A stretch of 64,000 nt of DNA from Verrucomicrobiaceae bacterium (lineage in GTDB: Bacteria > Verrucomicrobiota > Verrucomicrobiia > Verrucomicrobiales > Verrucomicrobiaceae). Where the stretch lies: positions 62,001-126,000 of the forward strand of contig JAIBCL010000017.1 of assembly GCA_019694165.1 (NCBI GenBank), given 5' to 3'. This document shows positions 33,801-42,447 of the stretch, piece by piece (position 1 is the first letter of the stretch; each line of letters begins with the position of its first letter). The position numbers and the translations under genes are program-made. The notes under the pieces are model-generated. The model was not told the DNA's origin. It made no database searches and saw only the letters and a list, made by a program, of their open reading frames with translations.

Positions 33801-34399
33801 TGTGCCAGGTCCGTCACACGGCGCAGGAAAAGCGGGATGCTCAGTCCTTTCTCGTCGAGCGCAAAAGCCACGTAGTCCCAAAACTCGCGGATCGTCTCCG
33901 GCTGCTCCGGCCACAACTCCAGAGGCTCGATGGACTCGATGCTCCACTTCGCATTCAGCCGCACCATGTCGTGGTCGAATATCTGGCCCGTGGATTGCAC
34001 GCGCTGGAAGCGTTTTTCGAGTTTCGTCAGGTACTGGTGTTCCTCGGGCGAGAGCTGGCGGCCGAGGCTCTTTTCGATGGTCACCAGGAAAGGCTCCACC
34101 GGCAGATCGGGCTGCGGGAAGCGCAGCGAGGAATTCTTGTGCAGTGCCACCAGCGTGGCACACAAGGCGAGATCGTGCAGGTCGTCATCGACATCGGTCC
34201 TGCCCTCCCAGCCGTCGGCACCCAGCGTCCAGCGCGCGTGCGCCGGCTTCTCATCCATCATCACGTCCGCATCCACCTGCCCTTCGACCTCGTCGAGGTT
34301 CACCACCGCGCCGTCCTCGACCAGCCGCTCGGCTTCAAAGCGGAGTTTTGGATCGAACGACGCGAGGAGCGCGGGTATGGCGGTCTTCAATTCAGGCAT
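30890..34399 (-). CDS. SNF2-family DEAD/DEAH-like helicase (HepA type)
   Basis: 1169 residues. The first ~680 are a bacterial SNF2 N-terminal extension without a SWIM motif. Helicase motifs: I at ~730 (DDMGLGKTLQS), Ia VLVVCPKS, II DEGQ at ~830, III LVLTGTPLENRL, then the RecA2 half with VLLFSQFVSML, LSLKAGGSGLNLT and RAHRIGQTQPV. DEGQ instead of DEAH is a known HepA-like variation. Such ATPases translocate on duplex DNA, some remodelling RNA polymerase. The coding strand contains an 11-A run (33070-33080, residues ~440-444). Confidence 0.92.
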   Translation of the reverse strand: MPELKTAIPALLASFDPKLRFEAERLVEDGAVVNLDEVEGQVDADVMMDEKPAHARWTLGADGWEGRTDVDDDLHDLALCATLVALHKNSSLRFPQPDLPVEPFLVTIEKSLGRQLSPEEHQYLTKLEKRFQRVQSTGQIFDHDMVRLNAKWSIESIEPLELWPEQPETIREFWDYVAFALDEKGLSIPLFLRRVTDLAQIRERLRAWRQASTVPQWKERIRRFAALAETAAGEQRMRCDFRLLITVNEARLQMKQGSADDADGGVFETVSAARLVSLRREHERGALLMDGSAELLLLACFCVVAEEAPDAFRLEVEKNAGWLGALFHQPGLHSRLLTLDETPFQFPPGPLHWSCADAADAPVFRLRLIAADGSTPEVPLRVLPGAETLYLGADCVYRGPRWFGDDTRVEAFVDIPAAALSSADGVAFLETLAVPLPDSIKKKIRRESLTVQIRAHCLARSPGAGSDCATLHVEALDAAGVCRESLRGRGWERRSESRPEDEGVILCHERSALAVAATALERLKAAFDPEQNAFRVRITKTFPDFFHDWAAGLPPEVTLTTDETLGTILADPLIARVRVEAAQTESIDWLDLRLVFDIEGSDLKPAEIRRLVAAKGGFVRLADGTWRRVQIELTDEQREMIEKLGIDLDELGDEAHRVHMRHLAGKKASEFINPKAWDHIAARLAEADVESKPPVPDALQATLRPYQVEGFHFLSYLTANHIGGILADDMGLGKTLQSIAWILWLRARAADDLASAAPPRPVLVVCPKSVLDVWATEFSKCAPLLRVLVLHEKDQLDVERVRSDLDVLVLNYAQLRGAIDQLHTVQWLAVILDEGQQIKNPDSKAAKAARQLRAENRLVLTGTPLENRLLDLWSLMTFAMPGALGDRAYFHRHFDRRRDESATERLSARLRPFMIRRTKGQVARELPARSEETMLCEMGSAQEQVYREELSRAQHMLLTSSGFDALGRQRFAILQALTRLRQICCHPCLVQHGGTDAESAKLTATLELIEELHAEGHKVLLFSQFVSMLKIIRARIEAMGLPFHWLTGASTNRAEIVRAFQEDERPSVFLLSLKAGGSGLNLTAASYVILYDPWWNPAVEAQAIDRAHRIGQTQPVMAYRMLTKGTIEEKIMLLQQKKNLMASTVLGGEEGFARTLEREDFDFLFDLHA
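33070..33080 (-). repeat. 11-base A homopolymer inside the SNF2 gene
   Basis: Eleven consecutive T on the plus strand, hence A on the coding strand, coding for Ile-Lys-Lys-Lys-Ile. It is the longest single-base run I noticed in this GC-rich window and lies before the helicase core, so a one-base slip would truncate the ATPase. Confidence 0.85.
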
Positions 34400-34500
34400 C
34401 TTGCACAGGTCTCACCCGCCCGCGCGAGCGGGGGAACGCCACCGCTAACACAGGTGCCCGTCGCGTGCCAATGATGTCTTTGGATTTGTCCACATCGACC

Positions 34501-34655
34501 CAGGGCTTGCCCATGAATTGCTTCTGAGTGAATTCCCACGGATTCAGGCTGACCACGGATTGGACTTCTTCTGAACCCATCTGTGGAACCCTGAATCTGC
34601 TGCGGGGCAAATCATAGATTTGAGGCTTTCGCTTTCGGTTCATCCGTAAGCCCTG
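34501..34655 (-). mobile_element. MITE-like element, copy C (155 bp, inverted)
   Basis: Ends are CAGGGCTTGCCCATGAA (34501-34517) and TTCATCCGTAAGCCCTG (34639-34655). Read on the minus strand it follows copy A almost base for base, with about eleven substitutions and one 2-bp insertion. It lies in the 331-bp gap upstream of the SNF2 gene; the rest of that gap holds no gene. Confidence 0.8.
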
Positions 34656-34730
34656 GCATCGACCACCGGCCCGGCGGACGTGGCGGCGGATCCCTGGGCC
34701 GGATCAATGGCCGGGCCGGTTGAAACCCGC

Positions 34731-35447
34731 TCACTTCCGCCCCTGCAGCCACAACGTCATCCCCGCCGTCTTCGCCAAGCCGCTCAAACCGCGGACACGG
34801 GTGAGGGGTTCGAGGATGTCGGTGAGTTCGATCTTGCGTGCGTCCGACCAGAGCGGCGCACGCTCGTTGAACTGGGCCAGCGCGGCCTGCTCCTCCCGCA
34901 GCAGCGGCGCCGGCGGCGGGACTGGCTCGGCGTTCACCCGGACTGGCGCGGTGATGCGCTTCCTGTCATCGGCATAGATCACGACCGTATCGGCCACGAG
35001 ATCGCCGAGCCGCTGGAACTTCTTCGTGAACAGGCAGCAGGTGAAGCCGAGCAGGTAGCCGAAGGGCATGAAGTCCACGACGCGCAGGAGATTCCGGATG
35101 ATGGACTGCGGCAGCCGCACTGGCGCGCCGCTCACGCTGGCGACCTTCAACCCCATGGTGCGCTGGCCGGGCGATGCGCCCTTCGCGCCCATCTCGAAGA
35201 AGACGTTGTAGAACCATGTGGAAAGAAACAGGAAGATCAGGTGCAGTCCCTGGCCGATCTCCGCACCCGTCCATGCCGAGACGAAGGCCATCAACATGCC
35301 TCCGCCGATCATGATGCCGATGAAGACGATCAGATCGATCAGCCACGCCGCGCTGCGCACCGCGGGACCAGCCACACGGAGATGGATCTCCACGCCGTCG
35401 GCGAGTTCCACCGCCTGCAAAGTGTCCGTGAGAGCCGTTGCCGTCAT
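34731..35447 (-). CDS. RDD-family membrane protein
   Basis: 238 residues. Hydrophobic helices (~33-60, 68-88 and ~122-140) carry the RDD features: AAWLIDLIVFIGIM with the conserved Asp, and ASPGQRTMGLKVASVSG after the second helix. The C-terminal ~90 residues are soluble. RDD proteins are inner-membrane proteins, some implicated in ion exchange; the role here is unknown. It is divergent from the DUF5362-like gene (124-bp gap). Confidence 0.85.
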   Translation of the reverse strand: MTATALTDTLQAVELADGVEIHLRVAGPAVRSAAWLIDLIVFIGIMIGGGMLMAFVSAWTGAEIGQGLHLIFLFLSTWFYNVFFEMGAKGASPGQRTMGLKVASVSGAPVRLPQSIIRNLLRVVDFMPFGYLLGFTCCLFTKKFQRLGDLVADTVVIYADDRKRITAPVRVNAEPVPPPAPLLREEQAALAQFNERAPLWSDARKIELTDILEPLTRVRGLSGLAKTAGMTLWLQGRK

Positions 35448-35571
35448 GTGAGTGGGAAAGCGCGGCCATTGAAGCCGGAGGAAATGGTTTTGACAACCGT
35501 GGACATCTTTTTCTAACCTTTGCCCGCGCTGGATTCAGTGCGCACAACACCCACCATCGGCCCTCACTCAC

Positions 35572-36093
35572 ATGGAAACCGGCAATCCCTACTCCAGCCC
35601 GCAGTCGAACTTGTTCGGCGGCAGCACCGCGATGAGCGGCGACACAGTCTCCCAGGGCGTGATGCTTCATCTGAAGAAGACAGGGCCGTGGGTGCGGTTC
35701 ATGTCCGTCATCATGTTCCTCGGCGCCGCCTTCATGCTGCTGGCGGCGCTGATGATGGGAGTGGTCGGCGGAGCGGGGATGATGCAACAAGGGCCGTCCG
35801 TCTTCGGCGGCAAGCTCTCCGGCACGGCGTTCAGCATGGCCGTGGCAGCGATCTACGGCCTGATGGCGGTCCTCTACATCTATCCGGCCTTGAAGCTCTG
35901 GAAGTATGCCGACCGCATCCGCGACCTGTGCAATTCGATGCAGGTCGTGGATTTGGAAAAGGCGCTCAACGAGCAGCGCGCGTTCTGGAAGTTCGTCGGC
36001 GTGATGGTCATCGCGCTGATCGTGCTGTATTTCGTGATCATCGTCGTCGCTGTCGGAGCCGGCATCGGCGCGGCGACGAAGATGGCGCATTGA
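35572..36093 (+). CDS. DUF5362-like membrane protein
   Basis: 173 residues. The N-terminus METGNPYSSPQSN is the soluble leader typical of small membrane proteins of this phylum. Three hydrophobic segments (about 44-66, 87-105 and 143-166) surround a soluble loop with LEKALNEQRAFWKFVGVMV, the region I associate with DUF5362. Inner-membrane, function unknown. It lies 90 bp ahead of the plus-strand SNF2 gene and could share its promoter. Confidence 0.65.
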   Translation: METGNPYSSPQSNLFGGSTAMSGDTVSQGVMLHLKKTGPWVRFMSVIMFLGAAFMLLAALMMGVVGGAGMMQQGPSVFGGKLSGTAFSMAVAAIYGLMAVLYIYPALKLWKYADRIRDLCNSMQVVDLEKALNEQRAFWKFVGVMVIALIVLYFVIIVVAVGAGIGAATKMAH

Positions 36094-36183
36094 AAGAGAG
36101 CGGGACGCAGGCTCCGCACACCAGGACGGCGGCACGATGCACACGGCTGTTGACGCGGCGCGCGCCGCGCACTAACCGCACTC

Positions 36184-39100
36184 ATGGACCTCACGGAAAG
36201 ATGGCTCGCCGACATCGGCGGCTGGCAGGTGCTCAAGGCCGCGCAGAGCATCCTCGAGCGCGGCCTCGTGAGCGATGCACGCCGTGACGACGGAAGCGTG
36301 CGCGGCGTGGTGACGGAGGGGCCGAAGCGCTACCAGTCCGGCCTGCTCATCCGCACGCGCACGGATGTCACCAATCTCTGCACCTGTCCGACTTCGCGCG
36401 GCCGCGGCCTGATCTGCGCGCACTCCATCGCCGTGGCGCTCTCGCTGATTCGCCGCTCGACCATCGCTCCGAGATCTTCCGCCATGCGCGCGGGCGAATC
36501 CGCACCGCCACCGTCCGATCAATCCGCGGCCCCGGCCTCGCCATCCATCTCCTGCCATCCACCAGCCACCGCTCCCTCCGGCCGCTTCACCTTCTTCCTT
36601 CCCGACAACTTGCTCGACGGCACCTTCAAAGGGCAGGCGGCGGTGTTCATGCGCCACGAGCCGGGCAATGGCACGGAATCCGATGGCCGAGTCACCGGAT
36701 GGTTGCGCACGCAGGGACTCAAGCCGGCCACGACGCCGCTGATGCTCACGCGCCAGGAACTGCCGAAACTCCTCGGCGCACTGGCAGGGCACCACAGCGT
36801 GTTCTCCGGCAAGCCGTCGTCGTCCGTGATGGAGGAACAGCGGCTGACGGTCGCGGAGGTGCCGGTGCGTCTGCCGGTGGTGGTGGAGGACGAGCGGGAC
36901 CAGATCGCCTTCGCGCCGGACAGCGACACGTTGCGCCGCATCGCCGGCGAATGGTGCTTCTGCTCCGCCACGCGCGCATTTTTCGCGCCGCCGTTTCTCA
37001 CCGCCGAGGCCCGTGCATTGATCGACGACATCTTCGGCAGCGTGGCAAACGACCGCGGTGCTGCTGCTACCGGCCGCCCCCACCCGGCTCCGGCAGCGCC
37101 GCCGTCGCGTCGCACGACACGCTCGCTCGCCTGGCTCGTCAGACACCGTGCGGCGCTCGATGAAGCTCTGCAGATGCGCCTGGTGGGCGTGCATCTTTCC
37201 GCCCTTCACCTCGTTCCGCTGCCGTGCGAGTTCGAATTGCAGCTCGATGGCTCCATGCAGGTGGTGGAGGCCAGATTGAACGTCGTCTTCCATCACCTGC
37301 GCTGGCCCGCCATGGACGGCACGGCCGACGAAGTGAACGACGTACGTTTTCCTCTTGAGGCCGCCGATCATGTGGGCCGCTTCTTCGCCCGCAACTTGGA
37401 ACGCGAACGCGCCGCCACCGGAAGGCTCTTCGACCTCGGATTCGAGCCCGTGAGCAGCACCACATGGCGGCTGCAGGGGCCGGACAAAGTTGCGCGCTTC
37501 TACGCCAGTGACCTGCCGCGCCTCCAACGCGTGTTCAAGATCGACGAATCACAACGCTGGCGCACCGCCACGCGCGGCGTGATGCGCATCACGCCGAGAG
37601 TCGCCGAGCCACAGGCCGATGAGCAGCGCGAAAGCCGCGACTGGCTCTCGCTCGACATCGCCTACGAGGCGCCGGACGGCTTCCGCATCACCCGCGGCGA
37701 GGTGATGCAACTCATCCGCACGGGCCGTCGCGGTCTGAAGGGCAAGGATGGAAAGCAGTACCTGCTCGATGCCGACGCGTGCGAGGAGTTCGAGGAGAGC
37801 CTTCGCGATCTCGACGGCGAACTCACGACGGGCGGGGTCCGCGTGCGCGCGGACAAGGCGCAGTTCCTCTTCGCCACCGACGACGAAACCTTCGCCGCCC
37901 GGCAGGCGGCGTCGTGGCAGAGCGAGGCGTGGCTCAAGGAGCAGCTCCCCGACCTCGCAGAGCTGTTGCGACCTTATCAGCTCGATGGCATCCGCTGGCT
38001 CGAAGCCTCCGCGCGCGGCGCGAGGGCCGGCCTTCTCGCCGACGACATGGGGCTGGGCAAGACGCTGCAAGCCATCGCGCTCATCCGTCTTCTCCGGCTG
38101 TCCACCAGCAACTCTCAACCATCAACTCCCGCACTCATCGTCTGCCCGAAATCGCTCATCGCAAACTGGGAGCGAGAGTTCGAGCGCTTCGCCCCGTCGC
38201 TGAAGGTGATGGCCATTCACGGATCGGACCGGCAGGAGAGCTTCGAGCGGCTCGCCGGACATGACGCGATCATCACCACCTATCAACTCGTCGTGCGCGA
38301 CCTCGCTCAGCACCGGAAGCGAACCTACGCCGCCATCGTGCTCGATGAAGCCTCCCACATCCGCAATCCCGACACCGAGGCGGCGAAGGCGCTGCGTGTG
38401 CTGAAGGCCGAAGCCCGCTTCGCGCTCACCGGCACGCCGGTGGAGAACGGCGTGCGCGATCTCTGGAGCATCTTCCATTTCATCCTGCCCGGCTATCTCG
38501 GCGGCCGCGACAGTTTCAAAGACCGCTTTGAGAAGACGCTCGCCAATGGCCTCACCACGCCCGAAGCGCGCAAGGTCTCCGAGCGCCTGAAAAAACTCGT
38601 GCGCCCGTATTTCCTCCGCCGCACGAAGAAGGACGTGCTCAAGGATCTGCCGGAAAAAATCGAGCAGGTGTTGTGGTGCGACCTTTCACGACCGCAATCG
38701 GAAGTGTATCGCCGCGTGCTCGAGGAAGGCCTCGCCGAAGTCCGTGATGCGCGCCGCCGCAGCGGCAAGCAGGGCGTAAAGATGACCATGTTCACCGTGC
38801 TGCTGCGGCTGCGACAAGTCTGCTGCGACCTGCGCATGACCGGCATGAACGCGGACGTGCTCGCACGTCTGGGCACGGAGGAACTCAGCGGCAAACTCGG
38901 CGTGTGGCGTGACCGGCTCGATGAAATCATCACCGGCGGCGGCAAGGTCATCGTGTTCAGCCAGTTCGTGAAGTTCCTCCACCTGCTCCGCGATGAATTG
39001 AGCGCCAACAAGACCGCCTTCTGCTACCTCGACGGCCAGAGCAACGACCGCGCCGGGCAGGTCGCCCGCTTTCAGTCTGACACCGACGTACGCGTCTTCC

Positions 39101-39411
39101 TCATCAGCCTCAAAGCCGGCGGCTACGGCCTTAACCTGACCGCTGCAGACCATGTGATGCTCATGGACCCCTGGTGGAATCCCGCCGTCGAATCTCAGGC
39201 CATCGACCGCGCGCACCGCCTCGGCCAGGAACGCGTTGTCACCGCACTGCGGCTCGTCACGCGCGGCACGGTCGAAGAAAAAATCCTCAAGTTACAGGCT
39301 CAGAAGCGCGGCCTCATCGAAGCCGCGCTCGATGACGAATCACCGCTGATGAGCGGCCTGACGGATGCTGATCTCGAAGGAGTGCTCGAAGCCGCAGCCC
39401 AGACACCGTAG
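36184..39411 (+). CDS. SNF2-family helicase with N-terminal SWIM zinc finger
   Basis: 1075 residues. A SWIM finger lies at ~65-86 (CTCP...CAHSIA, ligands C-x-C and C-x-H). An Ala/Pro/Ser-rich linker (~95-130) and a long extension follow. Helicase motifs: I GLGKTLQA at ~622, Ia IVCPKSLIANWE, II DEAS at ~720, III FALTGTPVENGV, then VIVFSQFVKFL, LISLKAGGYGLNLT and RAHRLGQERVV. It differs from the first SNF2 protein by the SWIM finger and DEAS. Such SWIM-SNF2 proteins are presumed DNA translocases; the finger should bind DNA or a protein partner. Confidence 0.92.
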   Translation: MDLTERWLADIGGWQVLKAAQSILERGLVSDARRDDGSVRGVVTEGPKRYQSGLLIRTRTDVTNLCTCPTSRGRGLICAHSIAVALSLIRRSTIAPRSSAMRAGESAPPPSDQSAAPASPSISCHPPATAPSGRFTFFLPDNLLDGTFKGQAAVFMRHEPGNGTESDGRVTGWLRTQGLKPATTPLMLTRQELPKLLGALAGHHSVFSGKPSSSVMEEQRLTVAEVPVRLPVVVEDERDQIAFAPDSDTLRRIAGEWCFCSATRAFFAPPFLTAEARALIDDIFGSVANDRGAAATGRPHPAPAAPPSRRTTRSLAWLVRHRAALDEALQMRLVGVHLSALHLVPLPCEFELQLDGSMQVVEARLNVVFHHLRWPAMDGTADEVNDVRFPLEAADHVGRFFARNLERERAATGRLFDLGFEPVSSTTWRLQGPDKVARFYASDLPRLQRVFKIDESQRWRTATRGVMRITPRVAEPQADEQRESRDWLSLDIAYEAPDGFRITRGEVMQLIRTGRRGLKGKDGKQYLLDADACEEFEESLRDLDGELTTGGVRVRADKAQFLFATDDETFAARQAASWQSEAWLKEQLPDLAELLRPYQLDGIRWLEASARGARAGLLADDMGLGKTLQAIALIRLLRLSTSNSQPSTPALIVCPKSLIANWEREFERFAPSLKVMAIHGSDRQESFERLAGHDAIITTYQLVVRDLAQHRKRTYAAIVLDEASHIRNPDTEAAKALRVLKAEARFALTGTPVENGVRDLWSIFHFILPGYLGGRDSFKDRFEKTLANGLTTPEARKVSERLKKLVRPYFLRRTKKDVLKDLPEKIEQVLWCDLSRPQSEVYRRVLEEGLAEVRDARRRSGKQGVKMTMFTVLLRLRQVCCDLRMTGMNADVLARLGTEELSGKLGVWRDRLDEIITGGGKVIVFSQFVKFLHLLRDELSANKTAFCYLDGQSNDRAGQVARFQSDTDVRVFLISLKAGGYGLNLTAADHVMLMDPWWNPAVESQAIDRAHRLGQERVVTALRLVTRGTVEEKILKLQAQKRGLIEAALDDESPLMSGLTDADLEGVLEAAAQTP

Positions 39412-39475
39412 GACGGGCATGTCCGGCGCGAGCAGCGCGCCTCGCGCCGCACCTCTTCCCGCCGGACTGCCCGTC
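39412..39475 (+). terminator. Large hairpin directly after the SWIM-SNF2 gene
   Basis: GACGGGCATGTCCGGCG (39412-39428) pairs with CGCCGGACTGCCCGTC (39460-39475), sixteen pairs with one bulged base, over a 31-nt GC-rich loop. It starts one base after the stop codon. There is no T-tract. The rest of the gap to 39731 shows no gene I can support. Confidence 0.5.
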
Positions 39476-39731
39476 TCCCGTCCGGACGTCTTGCGTGTGA
39501 TCTCGATCAAGCGCGGCAGCAGAGGCCGGAAGTTCCGCGAGCATGTCAAGATGAGGACAGGCACCTGTGACGCGGAACATTCCCGCCCCACAGGATGCGG
39601 GCGCGCGGCACAACCGCAGGGACGAGCATGGGATCGGGTTCAATCACAATTGCCCGGGCACATCGTGGCGTCGTGCGCAGCCGACGTTTGAACTTTGCAT
39701 CGCAGCGAGTATTCATTCGTCCCCCAAAAAA

Positions 39732-40994
39732 ATGAAATCTGCTGAACCTGTTGCGGCCACAGCGGGCCGTCGGTCATTCGTTGCTTCCAGGCGTGGTGTC
39801 TTGCTTTTCGCCGCCGGCACCGCAGCCGGATGGTTTGCCCGTCAGACGTGGCCAGTGGCACCGGTCCCGAAGGCGGCGGAGCCAACCGGCTTCGATCCAG
39901 GCACGCCCCTGCGAGAAGGTCCATGGGGTGAATTGTATGCCACCCCGTTTGCCTTGTCGGCACCCGATGAACTGCTGCCAGTTCGCCGACTGGAAGAAGG
40001 TGGGGTCCGGTGGGTTTTCCCTCGGATGAGACGCGGGGACATGGCCGGCTTCCTCGAGTCGATTCACCTGCCTGGAGCACTGCGCGAGTCGATGCTTTCC
40101 TCATCCCGGTTCAGCGAACTGGAAAACGGATGCGAGCTTCGCCCCTCTGCCGACGACTTTTTCGCCATACCATCCGCCGCACGTCCGGCGCTGTATCGCA
40201 AAGTGGCGGGGAACCGGGATAACGCCTCGCAGTTCACCTTCCTCCATCGAGACACCCTCGCCGAACGACTGGGCAACTCGTGCCTCAGCGAGAGTTCGTT
40301 CAATCTCGTAAGGCAGGTCTGCTGCGATCATGGAGACTACCTCGTCTTTGTGGGCCTGCCCGCCGTGCTGTCCCGGCTTCCGTCCTATGACGAGAAGCTG
40401 GCTCTCATGCGCGGCCTTACCCGCCAGCGAACGCTCACTCTCCGGCTCGTCCTCCGGCCCGATACAAACGTGGACGATGTCGCCGACTACTGGAGCAGGG
40501 GGATGTGGTCCACGGATGTGAAGACGATTCTCAACTCCGTGGCGTCCAGCCCGGCCGGTGGATCGCTCGACATCCTCAGCGTGCTGCCTCCATTGCCTTC
40601 ATCCGAGTTGTTCTTCTACCCCACTCCTGACAATCCCCTGAGCGGCCCCGTTCCCAACCGGGATTGCCACTGGACTGCTTTCAATTTTTTCAACGAGACG
40701 CCCGATCCCAAATTCGGCATCGGCTCTGAAGTGATGAGTGAGCTGCGCACAGCCTACCATCCCGTCAGCGGAGATCCTCGCTACGGAGACATTCTGATGC
40801 TCGGCAAGCCCGATGGCGACGTCGTCCACTCGGCCGTCTTTCTGGCGGACGATGTCGTCTTCACCAAGAATGGCGCCACGCCCATCTACCCGTGGATGCT
40901 CAGCACCATTCCTGACTTGCTCCGGCAGTACTCGTTTGAAGTCGAGACCGGCCAGAAGCTCACCACGAACTTCTTCCGCAAGAAGCTGACCTGA
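39732..40994 (+). CDS. Exported protein with a possible NlpC/P60-like (papain-fold) C-terminal domain
   Basis: 420 residues from ATG 39732. A basic leader (RRSFVASRRGVLLFAAGTAAGWFAR) gives an N-terminal membrane anchor or signal, with twin arginines. I recognise no named family in residues 45-300. The last ~110 residues resemble a cysteine peptidase fold: C312 in NRDCHWTAFNFF as nucleophile at a helix start, then YGDILMLGKPDGDVVHSAVF with H366, and an Asp/Asn-bearing strand (LADDVVFTKNG). This is pattern-based inference. It is a single plus-strand gene, convergent with the oxidoreductase gene (13 bp apart). Confidence 0.55.
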   Translation: MKSAEPVAATAGRRSFVASRRGVLLFAAGTAAGWFARQTWPVAPVPKAAEPTGFDPGTPLREGPWGELYATPFALSAPDELLPVRRLEEGGVRWVFPRMRRGDMAGFLESIHLPGALRESMLSSSRFSELENGCELRPSADDFFAIPSAARPALYRKVAGNRDNASQFTFLHRDTLAERLGNSCLSESSFNLVRQVCCDHGDYLVFVGLPAVLSRLPSYDEKLALMRGLTRQRTLTLRLVLRPDTNVDDVADYWSRGMWSTDVKTILNSVASSPAGGSLDILSVLPPLPSSELFFYPTPDNPLSGPVPNRDCHWTAFNFFNETPDPKFGIGSEVMSELRTAYHPVSGDPRYGDILMLGKPDGDVVHSAVFLADDVVFTKNGATPIYPWMLSTIPDLLRQYSFEVETGQKLTTNFFRKKLT

Positions 40995-41007
40995 ACCTCG
41001 CACCGGG

Positions 41008-42354
41008 CTACGCCATCACCCAGCCGCTGCGGTACTTGCGCTTCACCATCGCATTGGCCGCTTCGTTGTTTGGGATCTTCAAGCCCGGGGAGTCCCACGT
41101 CAGCGACTCGTTCGGAAACACACTTGCCAGACAGCCGAGCAGAACGGCCTCGGTCAGCGGCGCGGCATAGTCGAAGTTTGCGCTCGGCTTCTTGTCGCCC
41201 TTGAGGCAGCAGTCGATGAAATCGAACCAGTGATTCCGCGGCTCGAGCTTCGGATACTTGAAGCCCGTGAACTTCTCGCGCGGATACAGCATGGGCGTGC
41301 TCATGTGCGAGGCGTGGAGGATGCCTTCGGTGCCGACGTAGATGGTGCCCTGGTCGATGACCGGCGGCTTCACGCCCGCAGGCGGGACGAGCTGTGCGAT
41401 GATCTCGGCCGGCGGTTTGTTGTCGCCGTCATACCACGTCACCTTCACAGTGTCCTTCTCGCAGTACTTGGTGCCTTTGAATGTGTATTCGACCAGGCCG
41501 TTGACGGCCCAGTTTGTCTCGTTCGGCGGCACGAGGCCGCGAGACTGCACCGAGATGGGTGCGGCGAGATCGAGAGCGCGGAACCAGCCGCTGAACATGT
41601 GGCAGCCCATGTCACCGAGCGTGCCGGTGCCGAAGTCACGGCGCTTCCGCCACTGGCCGGGATGGTAGTAGCCGGCGATGAACGGGCGGTCCTCGGCAGG
41701 ACCGAGCCACGTCTGCCAATCGAAGCCCTGGGGCACCGGGTCGCTCTTCTGCGGCACGGGTTCCATGTCTCCCCATTTCTTGCTCGAGAAGGTGTGCGCC
41801 TCCTTCACCTTGCCGATCGCGCCCATCTGGATGAGCGCCACGGCGTGACGCTCGGTGAACTCGGAGGAAATCTGGATGCCCATCTGTGTCATCACGCCTT
41901 TCTCGCGGGCACGCAGCATGAGCTGGCGGCACTCGAAGAGATTCTGCGCGAGCGGCTTCTGCCCGTAAAGGTGCTTCCCTTTCGCCATCGCAGCGAGGCC
42001 GATGCTGCCATGCATGTGGTCGGGTACGGAGACGTTCACGCTGTCGATCTTGTCGCCCTCCTTTTCGAGCAGCTCGCGCCAGTCCTGGTAGCAGCGCACG
42101 TCCGGCCACTTTGCCTTCACCTTGTCAAAGTTCCGTGTGTCCACGTCGCACACGGCAGCCAGTTCCCACATCGGATGGTTCGACATCGCATTCATGTCCG
42201 CACCCGACATCCCCGATGCGCCGAAGGCCGCGTGCCGGAGCTTGCCATTCGGCGACGCGGCGCGAAGACCGGTGGTGACGAAAGGCGCGGCAAAGACGGC
42301 GCTCGCGGCACCTTGAATGAAACGACGACGGCTGTGGACGGAGGGTGTGTTCAT
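41008..42354 (-). CDS. Tat-exported Gfo/Idh/MocA-family oxidoreductase
   Basis: 448 residues from ATG 42354. SRRRFIQGAASAVFAAPFV is a twin-arginine signal, so the folded enzyme with its cofactor is exported. The NAD(P)-binding half has HAAFGASGMSGAD and the Lys of the EKP-like motif as GQKPLAQN; HPGQWRKRRDFGTGTLGDMG and CHMF follow in the C-terminal domain. Exported members are very common in Verrucomicrobiota and Planctomycetota and are usually linked to carbohydrate turnover. The substrate cannot be inferred from its neighbours. Confidence 0.9.
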   Translation of the reverse strand: MNTPSVHSRRRFIQGAASAVFAAPFVTTGLRAASPNGKLRHAAFGASGMSGADMNAMSNHPMWELAAVCDVDTRNFDKVKAKWPDVRCYQDWRELLEKEGDKIDSVNVSVPDHMHGSIGLAAMAKGKHLYGQKPLAQNLFECRQLMLRAREKGVMTQMGIQISSEFTERHAVALIQMGAIGKVKEAHTFSSKKWGDMEPVPQKSDPVPQGFDWQTWLGPAEDRPFIAGYYHPGQWRKRRDFGTGTLGDMGCHMFSGWFRALDLAAPISVQSRGLVPPNETNWAVNGLVEYTFKGTKYCEKDTVKVTWYDGDNKPPAEIIAQLVPPAGVKPPVIDQGTIYVGTEGILHASHMSTPMLYPREKFTGFKYPKLEPRNHWFDFIDCCLKGDKKPSANFDYAAPLTEAVLLGCLASVFPNESLTWDSPGLKIPNNEAANAMVKRKYRSGWVMA

Positions 42355-42447
42355 GCGGGGAACCAATACGGAGGCGAAGCCCCCTGGCTAACGCCAATTC
42401 AAGAGCGCCGCGGTGCAGCCGCCCCGATGCCGCGACGGGCGGTCTTC

